From NCBI RefSeq assembly GCF_000374025.1, contig NZ_KB893182.1:1-64000 (forward strand): DNA of 64,000 nucleotides. The letters are read 5' to 3'. This document shows, in pieces, positions 33,106 to 42,941 of the stretch. This DNA comes from Spirosoma panaciterrae DSM 21099 (GTDB lineage Bacteria; Bacteroidota; Bacteroidia; Cytophagales; Spirosomataceae). A program made the translations under genes and the position numbers. The first letter of the stretch is position 1. Each line of letters begins with the position of its first letter. The notes under the pieces are model-generated. The model did no database searches. It had not been told where the DNA came from and saw nothing but the letters and a program-made list of their open reading frames with translations.

Positions 33106-33591
33106 TTACATAGAGGCTGACTTAACACTCTTGCCAATGGCAATCAGGTCTTCGGGCGATTGATAGCCTAATACTTTTTTCAACACTTTACCATTGCCGT
33201 CAATAAACAGCAACGTAGGGTAGGCTTCGAGCGGATATACCTGCGACAACGCAGGGCCTTCGCCTTTTTCCATATCCATTTTTACGTTGATAAATTTGCT
33301 GTTGTAGAAATCACCCACCGCTTTCTTCGTAAACACATTCTTCTGCAACATCTTACAGGGGCCACACCAGCTAGCGTAGGCATCGAGGAAGATCACCTTT
33401 TTTTCGGCCTTGGCCTTTTTCAGGACTTCTTTCCAGGAGGTTTCTGTAAACTGAATACCTTCTGCGTCATTTTTAGGAGCAATATTGGGGTTGCCAGCTC
33501 GGTTAGTACGGGTCGGATGGGAGCCAGCCTGAGTTGGTAAAGAAGAAAATCCTACCAGTAAAAGCGCAAGTAGCCAAAAAACTTTTTTCAT
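33106..33591 (-). CDS. exported thioredoxin-family protein
   Basis: A protein of 161 residues. The signal peptide is MKKVFWLLALLLVGFSSLPT, followed by QAG. The thioredoxin fold contains the redox motif YASWCGPCKMLQKNVF with both cysteines, then YPLEAYPTLLFIDGNGKV with the cis-proline. It probably keeps periplasmic disulfides reduced or acts as a DsbD/DsbE-like partner. I chose ATG 33591 because it begins the signal peptide. It converges on the polysaccharide operon. In-frame codons up to 33687 are basic and not signal-like. Confidence 0.88.
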   Translation of the reverse strand: MKKVFWLLALLLVGFSSLPTQAGSHPTRTNRAGNPNIAPKNDAEGIQFTETSWKEVLKKAKAEKKVIFLDAYASWCGPCKMLQKNVFTKKAVGDFYNSKFINVKMDMEKGEGPALSQVYPLEAYPTLLFIDGNGKVLKKVLGYQSPEDLIAIGKSVKSASM

Positions 33592-33865
33592 GATTGAACC
33601 GGCAATCCGGTGGTCTTTAATGGTTTTTCTGAGTCTATAACGCGTCGGCAGGCGATTTTCGTTTCTGATCGCCTGTTTCTGAAGCAAATTAATAGTCTAC
33701 TTCTCAATTTACAAATGGTGTGCCATTCTCGGTAATCTTTCCGAACTTTGCAGCCGTTTCAACCCATGTCTGTCATTTAGGGTCATTCATTATCATTGAT
33801 AAGCCAAAGCGGCCCTCGATGAATGACAACGAATGACGAGCCTTGACGATCAATGACTTCATCGT
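33592..33865. other. intergenic region between divergent genes
   Basis: No gene or tRNA is visible. The segment 33778-33855 contains several GAATGAC/CAATGAC-type short repeats in both orientations, but no clear promoter box. The promoters of the thioredoxin gene and engB should lie here. Confidence 0.4.
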
Positions 33866-34525
33866 ATGCCTGTTAAGCAAGCTGAGTTTTTTGTCAGTAA
33901 CTCCGACCCCGCTAAATGCCCCAGCCCCGATCGGCCTGAGTATGCCTTCATTGGCCGTTCCAATGTTGGCAAATCATCGCTGATCAACATGCTTACGGGC
34001 CGTTCGGGGCTGGCCAAAATTTCGGGCAAGCCGGGTAAAACACAACTAATCAACCATTTCATAATTGATAATGAATGGTATCTGGTCGATTTGCCGGGAT
34101 ATGGGTATGCGCAGGTCAGTAAAACAGAACGAGAAAAATTTGCGGCACTCATTACGGGCTACCTGACCAACCGGCCTAACCTGCTCTGCATTTTTGTGCT
34201 GGTCGATTCGCGAATTGAGCCGCAAAAAATAGATCTCGATTTTATGGAGAATCTGGGCGATCGTGGCCTTCCGTTTGTTGTTGTGTTTACGAAAGCCGAG
34301 AAGCTGGGCCCGATGAAGTTACAGGCTACCCTCGAAACGTACCGGGCAAAGTTGCTGGAAAGCTGGGAAGAAGCCCCCACGTTTTTTGTGACATCGGCCA
34401 TGACCGGAGCGGGTCGGGAAGACATTCTTTCGTTTATTCGGCCCCTGAATGAAGACTATGCAAAAGAACAAAAGAGTGAACGAAAGAAGCGAAATGCCGG
34501 GCCACTTCGAAAAACAGGCAACTAA
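33866..34525 (+). CDS. engB: ribosome biogenesis GTP-binding protein EngB (YsxC/YihA)
   Basis: A 219-residue essential-type GTPase that aids large ribosomal subunit assembly. G1 is GRSNVGKSS, G3 is DLPGYGYAQV, and G4 appears as VVFTKAEKLG, with Glu where the usual TKxD has Asp. The C-terminal TSAMTGAGREDIL is the G5 region, and the tail is Lys/Arg-rich. The length is typical. It stands alone, divergent from the thioredoxin gene. Confidence 0.95.
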   Translation: MPVKQAEFFVSNSDPAKCPSPDRPEYAFIGRSNVGKSSLINMLTGRSGLAKISGKPGKTQLINHFIIDNEWYLVDLPGYGYAQVSKTEREKFAALITGYLTNRPNLLCIFVLVDSRIEPQKIDLDFMENLGDRGLPFVVVFTKAEKLGPMKLQATLETYRAKLLESWEEAPTFFVTSAMTGAGREDILSFIRPLNEDYAKEQKSERKKRNAGPLRKTGN

Positions 34526-34624
34526 TCTTTGAGCCATTCCATCGGTCAGTAGCTCAATCATTCAATTATTGAAACGGGCAATACACCCACCAAAATACGC
34601 GTTACCAAATTACAAAGTCTCTCT

Positions 34625-35146
34625 ATGGAAGCATTAAAACAGATTGCTAATGTGGCTGGCTACAGCGGCCTTTACCGAATTCTGAAACCCGGCCGGGCTG
34701 GCGTTATTGTTGAATCACTCGACGACAAAAAGGCTAAAACCATGATGGGGCCCACCGCACGGGTGTCGGTCCTTAACGATATTTCTATTTATGTCGATGA
34801 CGGCAGCAAAGAACAGTCCATTCCATTGAGCGAAGTTCTGCTGGCCATCCACGAAAAATATGGCGATACATTATCCGTTGATCCGAAAGGTTCGCCCGAC
34901 GAACTGGCGGAGTTCATGGCGTCGGTAGTGCCAGCTTACGATCGTGAGCGTGTTCGTCAGGCCGACATCAAAAAACTCATAAGCTGGTATGGTATTTTGA
35001 GCCAGTATGCTCCCGAATTATTTGAGGTAACGGCTGAAGCTGAAGCAGCATCGGACGAAAAATCTGACGCTTCGGAAGGCGTAGAAGAGGCTCCCGAAGC
35101 CCCTGTTGCCGAAAAAACGGCCAAGCCGAAAAAACAAAAGGCATAG
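34625..35146 (+). CDS. DUF5606-type conserved protein
   Basis: A 173-residue protein conserved in Bacteroidota. It begins MEALKQIANVAGYSGLYRIL, followed by KPGRAGVIVESLDDKK, the DUF5606 fold, and VSVLNDISIYVDDGS. After about residue 135 the tail is acidic then Ala/Pro/Lys-rich (EAAEA-, APVAEKTAKPKKQKA) and probably disordered. The function is not known. Downstream of engB by 99 bp and followed by a terminator. Confidence 0.8.
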   Translation: MEALKQIANVAGYSGLYRILKPGRAGVIVESLDDKKAKTMMGPTARVSVLNDISIYVDDGSKEQSIPLSEVLLAIHEKYGDTLSVDPKGSPDELAEFMASVVPAYDRERVRQADIKKLISWYGILSQYAPELFEVTAEAEAASDEKSDASEGVEEAPEAPVAEKTAKPKKQKA

Positions 35147-35206
35147 GTTTGGGCTTTATGTAAGCACAGCTATTGTTACCAACGTTCTTATTTTCAGTAA
35201 GAACCG

Positions 35207-35241
35207 AAAAGCCGCGATGACCTTTGGTTTCGCGGCTTTTT
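35207..35241. terminator. bidirectional terminator
   Basis: AAAAGCCGCGA (35207-35217) and TCGCGGCTTTT (35230-35240) form an 11-bp stem with T-runs on both strands. It lies between the convergent genes ending at 35146 and 35240. Confidence 0.88.
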
Positions 35242-36103
35242 AGATGGGTAATACATCGACCTCCACCTGAAAGGTGTGCCTGCCTGTGCTGAAAATGATC
35301 CCTTTCAAGGGCGAAACATCGCCGAAATCACGCCCCCAGGCGGTTGTGATGTGCCGTTCCTGCGGAATCAGGTCGTTGGTAGGGTCGAAATCACACCAGC
35401 CAATTTCGGGAACGTAGACAGATACCCAGGCATGAGTAGCATCGGAACCCTGTAGCTTGGCCGCACCCGGTAAGGGTTGCGTTTCCAGATAGCCGCTAAC
35501 GTATCGGGCCGCAAAACCTAAGCTGCGCAGACAGGCAATGGTGAGGTGTGAAAAGTCCTGACAGACCCCTTTCCGTTCACGCAGTACGGTTTTTAACGGA
35601 GTATAAATAGTCGTAAAGCCGGGTACGTAAGTGAACGCCTTGTAAATTTTATGACACAGAAGCCGGGCACTTTCATAAAACGGATTCTGGTCATTAAAGC
35701 AATCGGCTCCAAACAGTCTGATTTCGTCGTCCCACTGCACAAACGGACTGGGAAGTATATAATCCAGTAACTCATTGCGGAGCGCCCGATCCGTTTGCAA
35801 TCGTTTCCGTACCGCTTCATTGGTTAACAACGAATCCGGCGAGCTCACGGCCTGGGTTTGAAGTGTGCTTTTGGCAATAATAACGAGTTTGTTATGGGGT
35901 CTGTAAATCGAGAAATAGTGCGTGGTATTGCCATAAAAATCGGTGCGGGCGTCAATCTCGTCGGGCGTGGGGTAAATGGCCAGTGAAAAGTCAAGGCAGG
36001 TCTGATACCCTATGGTTTTTGGCATTACACACGCCAGTCCATGGTAATTATTGACGTTCTCGCTGTAATCATATTGGGTTTTATGGAATACTCTATAATT
36101 CAT
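35240..36103 (-). CDS. transglutaminase-like protease/amidotransferase
   Basis: A 287-residue protein with an N-terminal bacterial transglutaminase-associated domain (MNYRVFHKTQYDYSENVNNY) and a transglutaminase-like core. The catalytic triad is visible as RKGVCQDFSHLTIACLRSLG (Cys), DATHAWVSVYVPEIGW (His) and FDPTNDL (Asp). Its start overlaps the stop of the ATP-grasp/alpha-E gene by 11 bp. Together these families form a conserved cluster predicted to make and cleave peptide-like bonds. The role in peptide tagging is a published prediction for such clusters, not shown for this gene. Confidence 0.9.
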   Translation of the reverse strand: MNYRVFHKTQYDYSENVNNYHGLACVMPKTIGYQTCLDFSLAIYPTPDEIDARTDFYGNTTHYFSIYRPHNKLVIIAKSTLQTQAVSSPDSLLTNEAVRKRLQTDRALRNELLDYILPSPFVQWDDEIRLFGADCFNDQNPFYESARLLCHKIYKAFTYVPGFTTIYTPLKTVLRERKGVCQDFSHLTIACLRSLGFAARYVSGYLETQPLPGAAKLQGSDATHAWVSVYVPEIGWCDFDPTNDLIPQERHITTAWGRDFGDVSPLKGIIFSTGRHTFQVEVDVLPI

Positions 36104-38651
36104 TTACAATGTCAACGATGGTTTCGGTAATGGAATGCTGCGTGGCGGTGTGGTTGAAATATTGATTGGCCGTATAGCTCGAAACATCGGCAATCAAACC
36201 GTACACCTGCGAAAGTATATTGCTAAGTTTTTCGTACGTCTGCGTACTGGGTTCAACAGCCGTAATGTCGGAGACATCAATGAGTTTGATTTGCGTAACC
36301 GCTTCCAGAATGGCTTTCCGGGATTTACTCAGCCGTTCGGATGCCTGCGGCAACTGGCTGATGCTATAATCCAGCGAATCCAGTAAATAGGCCAGCGAAG
36401 AGGGGATCTGCCGATCCAGCAAAATCATGTCCAGCACATACTCCTTGTCGTAATTGGTTTTATAGATCGACCGATAGTGTGATAGCGCAAAATGATTCAT
36501 CAGTACCACTTCCATCAATTCACTTTCGATGATCGGTTCGGTTCTGATGCTGAAAATGGACTGCAGAATGGTAATTTTTGATAGGATACGCTCGATTAAT
36601 TTTCCTGTTTCGAACAAGTAATAGCCATGGTTTCGAGGGATCGATTCGTTTACGATTCCATAAAAGGTAAACAGATGACTCTGCAAACTATTGAGGGTAT
36701 TCTGAATATCGTTGGGGTTGTGGCTAGCCTGAATTTGCTGAAGTTTCTGATTGATATGTTCAATAACATCGATCGTTCGCCAGGTTACGTTGTTCCAGCG
36801 TTCGCGGACGGCCATCATAGCCCTTAAAAACGAATTTACCGATGCGGCTACCGTACCGGCTTTGTTGCTATTGGCAATACTATCGGCAATGATCGGAAAC
36901 GGATTTTTAAAGTCCTCTTTAGTTTCATCCGAAAAGCAAGGCTGAATCTGAATGAGGTTGGATACCGTTTTCAGCAATATTTCGAGGTGCTGCGTCTTAT
37001 TCTGACTGCCAAAATTACGTTGAAGGCTCAAGGCATTAAGCGTAAACATCAGAAAAGTGGCGGCATTCATACTCCGCTCACTGTAGCGGGCAGCCCAATA
37101 AAGATTTTCGGCACTACGGCTGGGCAGCGAAGTCTGCGTTTGATGATAAACAGTACCGGGCACTTTAACCCGTTCGCGGATCACGTCGGCCTCATCCGAA
37201 ATAATCCAGGTATCCTTGGACACACTACCGTACTGGTTCGAAAACGTGAATTTGTCTTTCAGGGCCGAACTTCGGGTTAGTCCACCTTCCATCACCTGAT
37301 ACCCATTGGGCGTAGCAGTCAGGAAGGCGCGTATAGCCGCATACCGAGGCTCAATCTGCCCATCAACGAAGGTAGGGGTAGTGGAAAAACTAACTTCTTC
37401 CTGGGCCACATACTCGGTCGGATTTTGCAGAATCTGTTCCCGTAGCTGCTGAAGCTGCGCTTTTGTAAGCTCTTTGCCGTATACCGATCGGAAAACCTGC
37501 TTCCGGTTGGCTTTTTTGATAATCAGGCTGTCTAGATGATCGAGCGTATTCTGAAGCTCCTTAGGCTGACCGCACCACCACGTAGCTACCGATGGCAGAA
37601 TCAGTTCTTCGCCCAGAAAATAACGGCATAGTGATGGCATAAACGCATTGAACGCCGAATTTTCGACCGCACTGGTACCGGGTGGATTAATGACCATCAC
37701 ATTACCGTTGCGGATGACCTGCAACAAACCGGGAACGCCCAATTTAGAATCGATGCGTAATTCGAGTGGGTCGCACCATTCGTCATCAATTCGTCGGATA
37801 ATAATGTCGACCCGCTGAAGGCCGTCTATCGCTTTCACCCAGACACACCCGTTCTTCACCACCAGATCGTCGCCCTGAACCAGTGTATAGCCCAGATAAG
37901 ATGCCAGATAGGCCTGCTCAAAGTATGTCTCATTGTTGGGCCCAGGGGTTAAATAAACGACGTTCAGATACGTTGACTTTTCGCGAAATACTTTAAAAAT
38001 GGATTGCTGTGCCTGGGTAAAAAAGGGAGAAAGCCGACCAACGTACATATCCCGCGCCAGTTCAGGCATGATTTTGCTGATAATGGCGCGGTTTTCCAGG
38101 GCGTAGCCTGAGCCCGATGGAGCCTGCGTTCGATTATCGACTACCCACATGCGTCCGTCAGGACCGCGTGCCATATCGGCTGCGTACATGACCAGTTGGT
38201 TCTGGGTGGGTAGTTTTACATCGTAGCAGGAGCGAAAAAATCCGGTATTTGTATAAATCAATTCGGCAGGAAGTACCCGATCTTTCAGCATCTTCCGTTC
38301 GCCGTAGATGTCCCGCAGAATCAGATCCAGCAGGATCGCTCGTTGCTGCAACCCTTTCGAGATAGTCTGCCACTCCCGTTGTTCGATCAGGAAAGGAATC
38401 AGGTCCAGTTTCCAGGGGGTATTGAGGCCGTCGGGATGCTGGTAAATGTTGTACGTAACGCCATTTTCCCGAATCTTATTTTTAATCTCCTGTGCCCGGT
38501 TGGTCAGCTCCTGAAGGCCAATTTTTTCCAGTGACGTAAAGAGTTTCTGCCAATGAAACCTGGTTGTACCCTGGCTGCCCAATACCTCATCGTAGGTGTT
38601 TAGCTTTGTGCGGTATACGTCGAGCAAAGTACTGACAGATTCAGAAACCAT
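36093..38651 (-). CDS. circularly permuted ATP-grasp protein fused to an alpha-E domain
   Basis: An 852-residue fusion. The first part (about 1-480) is the circularly permuted type 2 ATP-grasp: NGVTYNIYQHPDGLNTPWKL, ERKMLKDRVLPAELIY, ADMARGPDGRMWVVDNRTQA and LTPGPNNETYFEQAYLASYL. The second part, from about residue 510, is the alpha-E helical domain (RSAENLYWAARYSERSMNAA) often encoded as a separate gene. ATP-grasp ligases of this type are predicted to form amide bonds. Overlap with the transglutaminase gene suggests a ligase-peptidase pair. Nothing is missing in the motifs I can see. Confidence 0.9.
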   Translation of the reverse strand: MVSESVSTLLDVYRTKLNTYDEVLGSQGTTRFHWQKLFTSLEKIGLQELTNRAQEIKNKIRENGVTYNIYQHPDGLNTPWKLDLIPFLIEQREWQTISKGLQQRAILLDLILRDIYGERKMLKDRVLPAELIYTNTGFFRSCYDVKLPTQNQLVMYAADMARGPDGRMWVVDNRTQAPSGSGYALENRAIISKIMPELARDMYVGRLSPFFTQAQQSIFKVFREKSTYLNVVYLTPGPNNETYFEQAYLASYLGYTLVQGDDLVVKNGCVWVKAIDGLQRVDIIIRRIDDEWCDPLELRIDSKLGVPGLLQVIRNGNVMVINPPGTSAVENSAFNAFMPSLCRYFLGEELILPSVATWWCGQPKELQNTLDHLDSLIIKKANRKQVFRSVYGKELTKAQLQQLREQILQNPTEYVAQEEVSFSTTPTFVDGQIEPRYAAIRAFLTATPNGYQVMEGGLTRSSALKDKFTFSNQYGSVSKDTWIISDEADVIRERVKVPGTVYHQTQTSLPSRSAENLYWAARYSERSMNAATFLMFTLNALSLQRNFGSQNKTQHLEILLKTVSNLIQIQPCFSDETKEDFKNPFPIIADSIANSNKAGTVAASVNSFLRAMMAVRERWNNVTWRTIDVIEHINQKLQQIQASHNPNDIQNTLNSLQSHLFTFYGIVNESIPRNHGYYLFETGKLIERILSKITILQSIFSIRTEPIIESELMEVVLMNHFALSHYRSIYKTNYDKEYVLDMILLDRQIPSSLAYLLDSLDYSISQLPQASERLSKSRKAILEAVTQIKLIDVSDITAVEPSTQTYEKLSNILSQVYGLIADVSSYTANQYFNHTATQHSITETIVDIVNEL

Positions 38652-38875
38652 TACGCAAATACGGATTACAGGAGTATATTGCTAAAAAAGCAATTGTGGC
38701 GATAAAATTACCCCTATATTGTATTTAGCCAACTTTTTTAAGGTTATTATTGGATTAAATAAAATTTTGTTTGTGAGAATGCAATTTCTGCACCTCTGAA
38801 AACAGTCGGGCCAGCATTGTCAATATGCTGGCCCGATCAGTTCGTAAAGATGAAATCCGGTATTCGTAAAGTGGT
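38652..38875. other. intergenic region with a 12-bp stem hairpin
   Basis: TCGGGCCAGCAT (38806-38817) and ATGCTGGCCCGA (38824-38835) form a perfect stem just beyond the pyk stop. The minus-strand tail is CTGTTTTC, a weak U-run, so it is a probable but imperfect pyk terminator. The upstream stretch to 38652 is A/T-rich and should contain the promoter of the ATP-grasp operon. Confidence 0.6.
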
Positions 38876-40312
38876 TTAATCGACCATGCTTAATTTGACT
38901 GTATTGGTCCGACGCGACTGGGTAAGCGGCATACTCAGGGTATTGATAAAAATATCACCTGATTGCAGTTTGCCTTGCCCGATCAGGGTTTGTTTGATGC
39001 CTTCCACCGTTTGATCGACCGTCAGGTCCAGATTTGGTTCATAGGGCATCACCTGAACCCCCCAGTACAGCCCCAGCGTATTTCGTAACTGTGCATCGTT
39101 CGAGAACACATACAAATCAGCTTTTGGGCGGTGATGCGAGATTCGTACGGCCGTGTAGCCTGAGTTGGTAATGCCGATAATCGCTTTGGCTTTGGTATCG
39201 CGGGCCAGTCGGCAGGCACTCATAACCACATTGTCGTTCAGGACATTATCGGTTGGCTCCTCGTTGACGTGCGCATGGTAGCGATAATAAATTTTGTCGG
39301 AGGTGGCTTCTACCTGCCGGATCGTGTTGGCCATGCTTTCAACCGCCAGGATGGGGTATTTGCCGGATGCGGTTTCGGCACTGAGCATAACGGCATCGGC
39401 TCCATCGAGTACCGAGTTGGCAATGTCGTTGATTTCAGCGCGGGTTGGCCGTGGGGCGTCGATCATGCTTTCGAGCATCTGCGTGGCCACGATAACAGGT
39501 TTGGCTGCCTTGTTGCATTTCTCAACCAGCATTTTCTGAATCATCGGAACCTCTTCGGCCGGCAGCTCAACACCCAGGTCACCACGGGCAACCATGAGGC
39601 CGTCGGTAGCGGCAATGATGGAATCGATGTTCTGAATGGCTTCGGGCTTCTCAATTTTAGCCACTACGCGGCTTCTTTTGCCCTGCGATTTGATGTATTC
39701 CTTGATTTCCAGAATTTCAGAGGCTTCCCGCACAAAGGAGAGCGCAATCCACTCTACCTCATGTTCAAGTCCGAATTTAAGATCGGTCCAGTCTTTTTCG
39801 GTAACGGCGGGCATCGACACTTTTGTATTCGGCAGGTTCACACCCTTTTTGGATTTCATAGGCCCACCGTACACTACCTCAGTGACTACGTCAGTTCCTT
39901 CAGTGCGCAACACCCGAACTTCCAGCTTGCCATCGTCCATCAGAATACGTTCGCCCGGATGCACATCCTTATACATATCTTTATAGGGTGTACTGACGCG
40001 TTCGGCCGTTCCCAGGATATCGTCGTTGGTAAAGACCAGTTCCTGACCGGGCACAATCATGACACCATCTTTATTCTCCACGTTGCCGATTCGGATTTTC
40101 GGGCCTTGCAAGTCCTGGAGTACGCAGAGGTTCAGGTTGTATTCCTGGTTGATTTCGCGGATACGGTTCAGCCGCATCAGATGGTCTTCGTGAGTACCGT
40201 GGGAGAAATTGAGTCGGAACACATTCACCCCGGCTTTGGCTAATGCCAGCAATTGCTCTTTGGTTTCGGAAGCCGGGCCAATGGTGGCCACAATTTTGGT
40301 TTTCTTAGACAT
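38876..40312 (-). CDS. pyk: pyruvate kinase
   Basis: A 478-residue glycolytic enzyme converting phosphoenolpyruvate and ADP to pyruvate and ATP. Motifs: TKIVATIGPASETKEQLLAL, VFRLNFSHGTHEDHL, VVAKIEKPEAIQNI with the catalytic Lys, MVARGDLGVELPAEEVP, and TRAEINDIANSVLDGADAVM. The C-terminal domain is of normal length. I chose ATG 40312 (MSKKTKIVATIG) since the 14 residues from 40354 are not conserved. A TATTTTTG box on the minus strand lies about 45 nt upstream. Confidence 0.97.
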   Translation of the reverse strand: MSKKTKIVATIGPASETKEQLLALAKAGVNVFRLNFSHGTHEDHLMRLNRIREINQEYNLNLCVLQDLQGPKIRIGNVENKDGVMIVPGQELVFTNDDILGTAERVSTPYKDMYKDVHPGERILMDDGKLEVRVLRTEGTDVVTEVVYGGPMKSKKGVNLPNTKVSMPAVTEKDWTDLKFGLEHEVEWIALSFVREASEILEIKEYIKSQGKRSRVVAKIEKPEAIQNIDSIIAATDGLMVARGDLGVELPAEEVPMIQKMLVEKCNKAAKPVIVATQMLESMIDAPRPTRAEINDIANSVLDGADAVMLSAETASGKYPILAVESMANTIRQVEATSDKIYYRYHAHVNEEPTDNVLNDNVVMSACRLARDTKAKAIIGITNSGYTAVRISHHRPKADLYVFSNDAQLRNTLGLYWGVQVMPYEPNLDLTVDQTVEGIKQTLIGQGKLQSGDIFINTLSMPLTQSRRTNTVKLSMVD

Positions 40313-40415
40313 AGGATGGGAAAAATTGGGCAAAATTGGCCAAAGCCGGTGCAAAAATAACCGGATGCCCTAAAAAACGGTGGTATTCATCGAAATTTTA
40401 CAGCAATGAGCCCCA

Positions 40416-42941
40416 TTACAGGCAATCTACGTCGGCTACGATGCTTACCTGACGGAGCCCTTTGTCGGTCAGGATGTCGTTGATTCGATCCTGAATATAG
40501 GTTTTGACGGCTTTGATGTTGACTTTATCCCGCTCAATTTTAATCAGAATGTCGAACAAAAACTGGTTACGAATTCGCTCGACCAGGGGTTCTTCCGGGC
40601 CCAGCACGCGACTACTGCCCAGTACATCCGTTAGCTCGGCGGCTAGTCGCTCGGCCGCCTGATGGCTGATGAGTTTATCGGTATGCCGGATGGTTAGTTT
40701 GATAAGCCGGGAGAAAGGAGGGTAGTTGAAGTCCTGCCGCTCCTGAATCTCTTCTTCATATAGCCCCTTATAATCATTGGTAATGATCTTTTGCAGAATG
40801 GGCTGCTGCGGATTATTCGTCTGGATGAGTACGGTTCCCTGTCGTCCGGCCCGTCGCCCGGCCCGACCACTTACCTGGGTCAGCATCTGGAAGGCCCGTT
40901 CGGTAGCCCGAAAATCCGGGAAGTGAATCAGACGATCGGCGTCGAAAATACCGACCAGACTGACATTGTCGAAGTCGAGACCTTTGGTAATCATTTGCGT
41001 ACCTACCAGAACATCAACCTGCCCCCCTTCAAACTCCTGAATGATTTGCTGGTAAGCGTTTTTGGCGCGAGTCGTATCCAGATCCATTCGCAACACCCGC
41101 GACGATGGAAAAATGATCTGAAGCTGGTCTTCCAGCTTTTCCGTTCCGAAACCTATGGTACGCACTTTGGTAGAGCCACAGGTAGGGCAGGTACGGGGCA
41201 CGGCCTCTTTATGACCACAGTAATGACAACGCAGTTCGGCATCGCGCTGGTGGTAGGTCAGGCTAACGGCACAGTTCTGGCATTCGGCTGTCCAGTCGCA
41301 ATCTTCGCATTGCATATAGGGCGAATAGCCCCGCCGATTCTGAAACAGAATGCTTTGTTCCTTTCGCTCCAGATTCATCTCCAGCGCCCCGAGCAGGGCC
41401 GACGAGAATTCGTTCTTCATCGTCTTTTGCCGCTTTTCCTGCTGGGTGTTGACCAGCACAATATTGGGCAATGTGGCTTCTCCGAATCGCTGGAATAGTT
41501 CGACCAGCCCATAGCGCCCCTGCTTAGCCTGAAAATAGGTTTCGAGCGACGGTGTGGCCGATCCCAGCAGCACTTTGGCCTGTTGCCAGTGGGCCAGCAT
41601 AATTGCTACATCACGGGCATGGTAGCGAGGAGCCGGGTCGTGCTGCTTATAACTCGTTTCGTGCTCTTCATCAACAATAATCAGGCCCAGGTTATCGAAA
41701 GGCAGAAATACCGACGATCGGACACCCACCACAAACTGGTACTGCCCCGATACGACGCCTTTCCAGACCTCGACCCGCTCATTGTCCGAAAATTTGGAGT
41801 GATAAATTCCCATTTTATCCCCGAAAACCCGCTGGAGCCGCACCACTATCTGGGCTGTCAGGGCAATTTCGGGCAGGAGGTAAAGTACCTGTGAACCACC
41901 CAGTAACGCCTGTTGAATGAGGTCGATGTAGATTTCGGTTTTGCCGCTACCCGTAATCCCGTGAAACAGCACAATGTTCTGACGGGCAAACTGCTGCATG
42001 ATCTGGTTGGAAGCTGCCTGTTGGGCATCGGTCAGGCGGATTTCTACCTGAGGAGCCAGATTGTCTGAAAAACGGGGCTGAATAACCTCGAAGGTTTCAA
42101 AAACACCATTTTTGATAAGCGTCGACAGCGACGATTGCGAAAGCTCATCGTCCTGATTAAGAATCGTTTTGTCCAGCCCTTTCTGGTTCAGCGACGGGTC
42201 ACGCTGCATGGGTACATGGCGCAGGTACCGCATCACTACTTCCTGTTGTTTGGGGAGTTTATCGAGCCGTTGAATCAGAGCCAGCATTTGCTCCCGCTCT
42301 TCGTAGTTGCGGTGCAGCCTGATTTTCCGAATCATTTTAGGAATGTATTTTTCCCGAACTTCTTCGAAAACAATAACGGCTTTCTTGCCCACCAGCGATT
42401 TGATCAGAGCAGGTACGTTGGTGCTCTCACCCGCCAGACGTCCTAATTCTTCGTAAGAGAGGGCAGGATGCTTTTTGAGTTCGGTAAGCAGTACTTCCTC
42501 AAACTCGGTAAGCAGTTCAGGATAATCGAAATCGGGATTAAACTGCACCTTCGATTGACTCGATATTTTAAGCCCCGACGGCAGGGCTACATTCATGACA
42601 TCCCCAATGCAACACATATAGTAGTCAGCCATCCATCGGAACAGTTCCAGTTGATAGCCAGTCACCAGCGGGTATTCATCCAGCACTTCACTGATATAAC
42701 GTGCCTGATAGGCCGTAGGTGGTGAATTGTGCAATTTGGCCACTACCGCAGTCAGAACCCGGCTATTTTTTTTACCAAAAGGCACGATTACTCTGGCACC
42801 AATTTTGAGAATGTCGGCCATTGCTCGAGGAACCCGATAGGTAAACAATTTTGGGACCGGAATAGGCAGAATTAAGTCGGCGAAGAAGGTAATTTCTTCA
42901 CTGTCAAACGACGAAAATAACGTATTGAGCTGATTTTCCAC
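40416..42941 (-). CDS. priA: primosomal replication restart helicase PriA
   Basis: An 841-residue superfamily 2 helicase that reloads the replisome at stalled forks. The N-terminal 3'-end-binding domain is seen as FADLILPIPVPKLFTYRVPR. Helicase motifs are GITGSGKTEIYIDLIQ (Walker A), LIIVDEEHETSYKQHDPAPR, and LGSATPSLETY. Two zinc-binding clusters follow (CEDCDWTAECQNC, CHYC, CPTCGS), then VSGRAGRRAGRQG (motif VI). All eight cysteines are visible. Divergent from the SdrD-domain gene at 43151. Confidence 0.96.
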   Translation of the reverse strand: MENQLNTLFSSFDSEEITFFADLILPIPVPKLFTYRVPRAMADILKIGARVIVPFGKKNSRVLTAVVAKLHNSPPTAYQARYISEVLDEYPLVTGYQLELFRWMADYYMCCIGDVMNVALPSGLKISSQSKVQFNPDFDYPELLTEFEEVLLTELKKHPALSYEELGRLAGESTNVPALIKSLVGKKAVIVFEEVREKYIPKMIRKIRLHRNYEEREQMLALIQRLDKLPKQQEVVMRYLRHVPMQRDPSLNQKGLDKTILNQDDELSQSSLSTLIKNGVFETFEVIQPRFSDNLAPQVEIRLTDAQQAASNQIMQQFARQNIVLFHGITGSGKTEIYIDLIQQALLGGSQVLYLLPEIALTAQIVVRLQRVFGDKMGIYHSKFSDNERVEVWKGVVSGQYQFVVGVRSSVFLPFDNLGLIIVDEEHETSYKQHDPAPRYHARDVAIMLAHWQQAKVLLGSATPSLETYFQAKQGRYGLVELFQRFGEATLPNIVLVNTQQEKRQKTMKNEFSSALLGALEMNLERKEQSILFQNRRGYSPYMQCEDCDWTAECQNCAVSLTYHQRDAELRCHYCGHKEAVPRTCPTCGSTKVRTIGFGTEKLEDQLQIIFPSSRVLRMDLDTTRAKNAYQQIIQEFEGGQVDVLVGTQMITKGLDFDNVSLVGIFDADRLIHFPDFRATERAFQMLTQVSGRAGRRAGRQGTVLIQTNNPQQPILQKIITNDYKGLYEEEIQERQDFNYPPFSRLIKLTIRHTDKLISHQAAERLAAELTDVLGSSRVLGPEEPLVERIRNQFLFDILIKIERDKVNIKAVKTYIQDRINDILTDKGLRQVSIVADVDCL

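Noticed and set aside
39269-40243. 324-codon plus-strand reading frame
   Set aside because: It is antisense to pyruvate kinase, whose catalytic motifs are intact, and its translation is His/Phe-rich without domain features.
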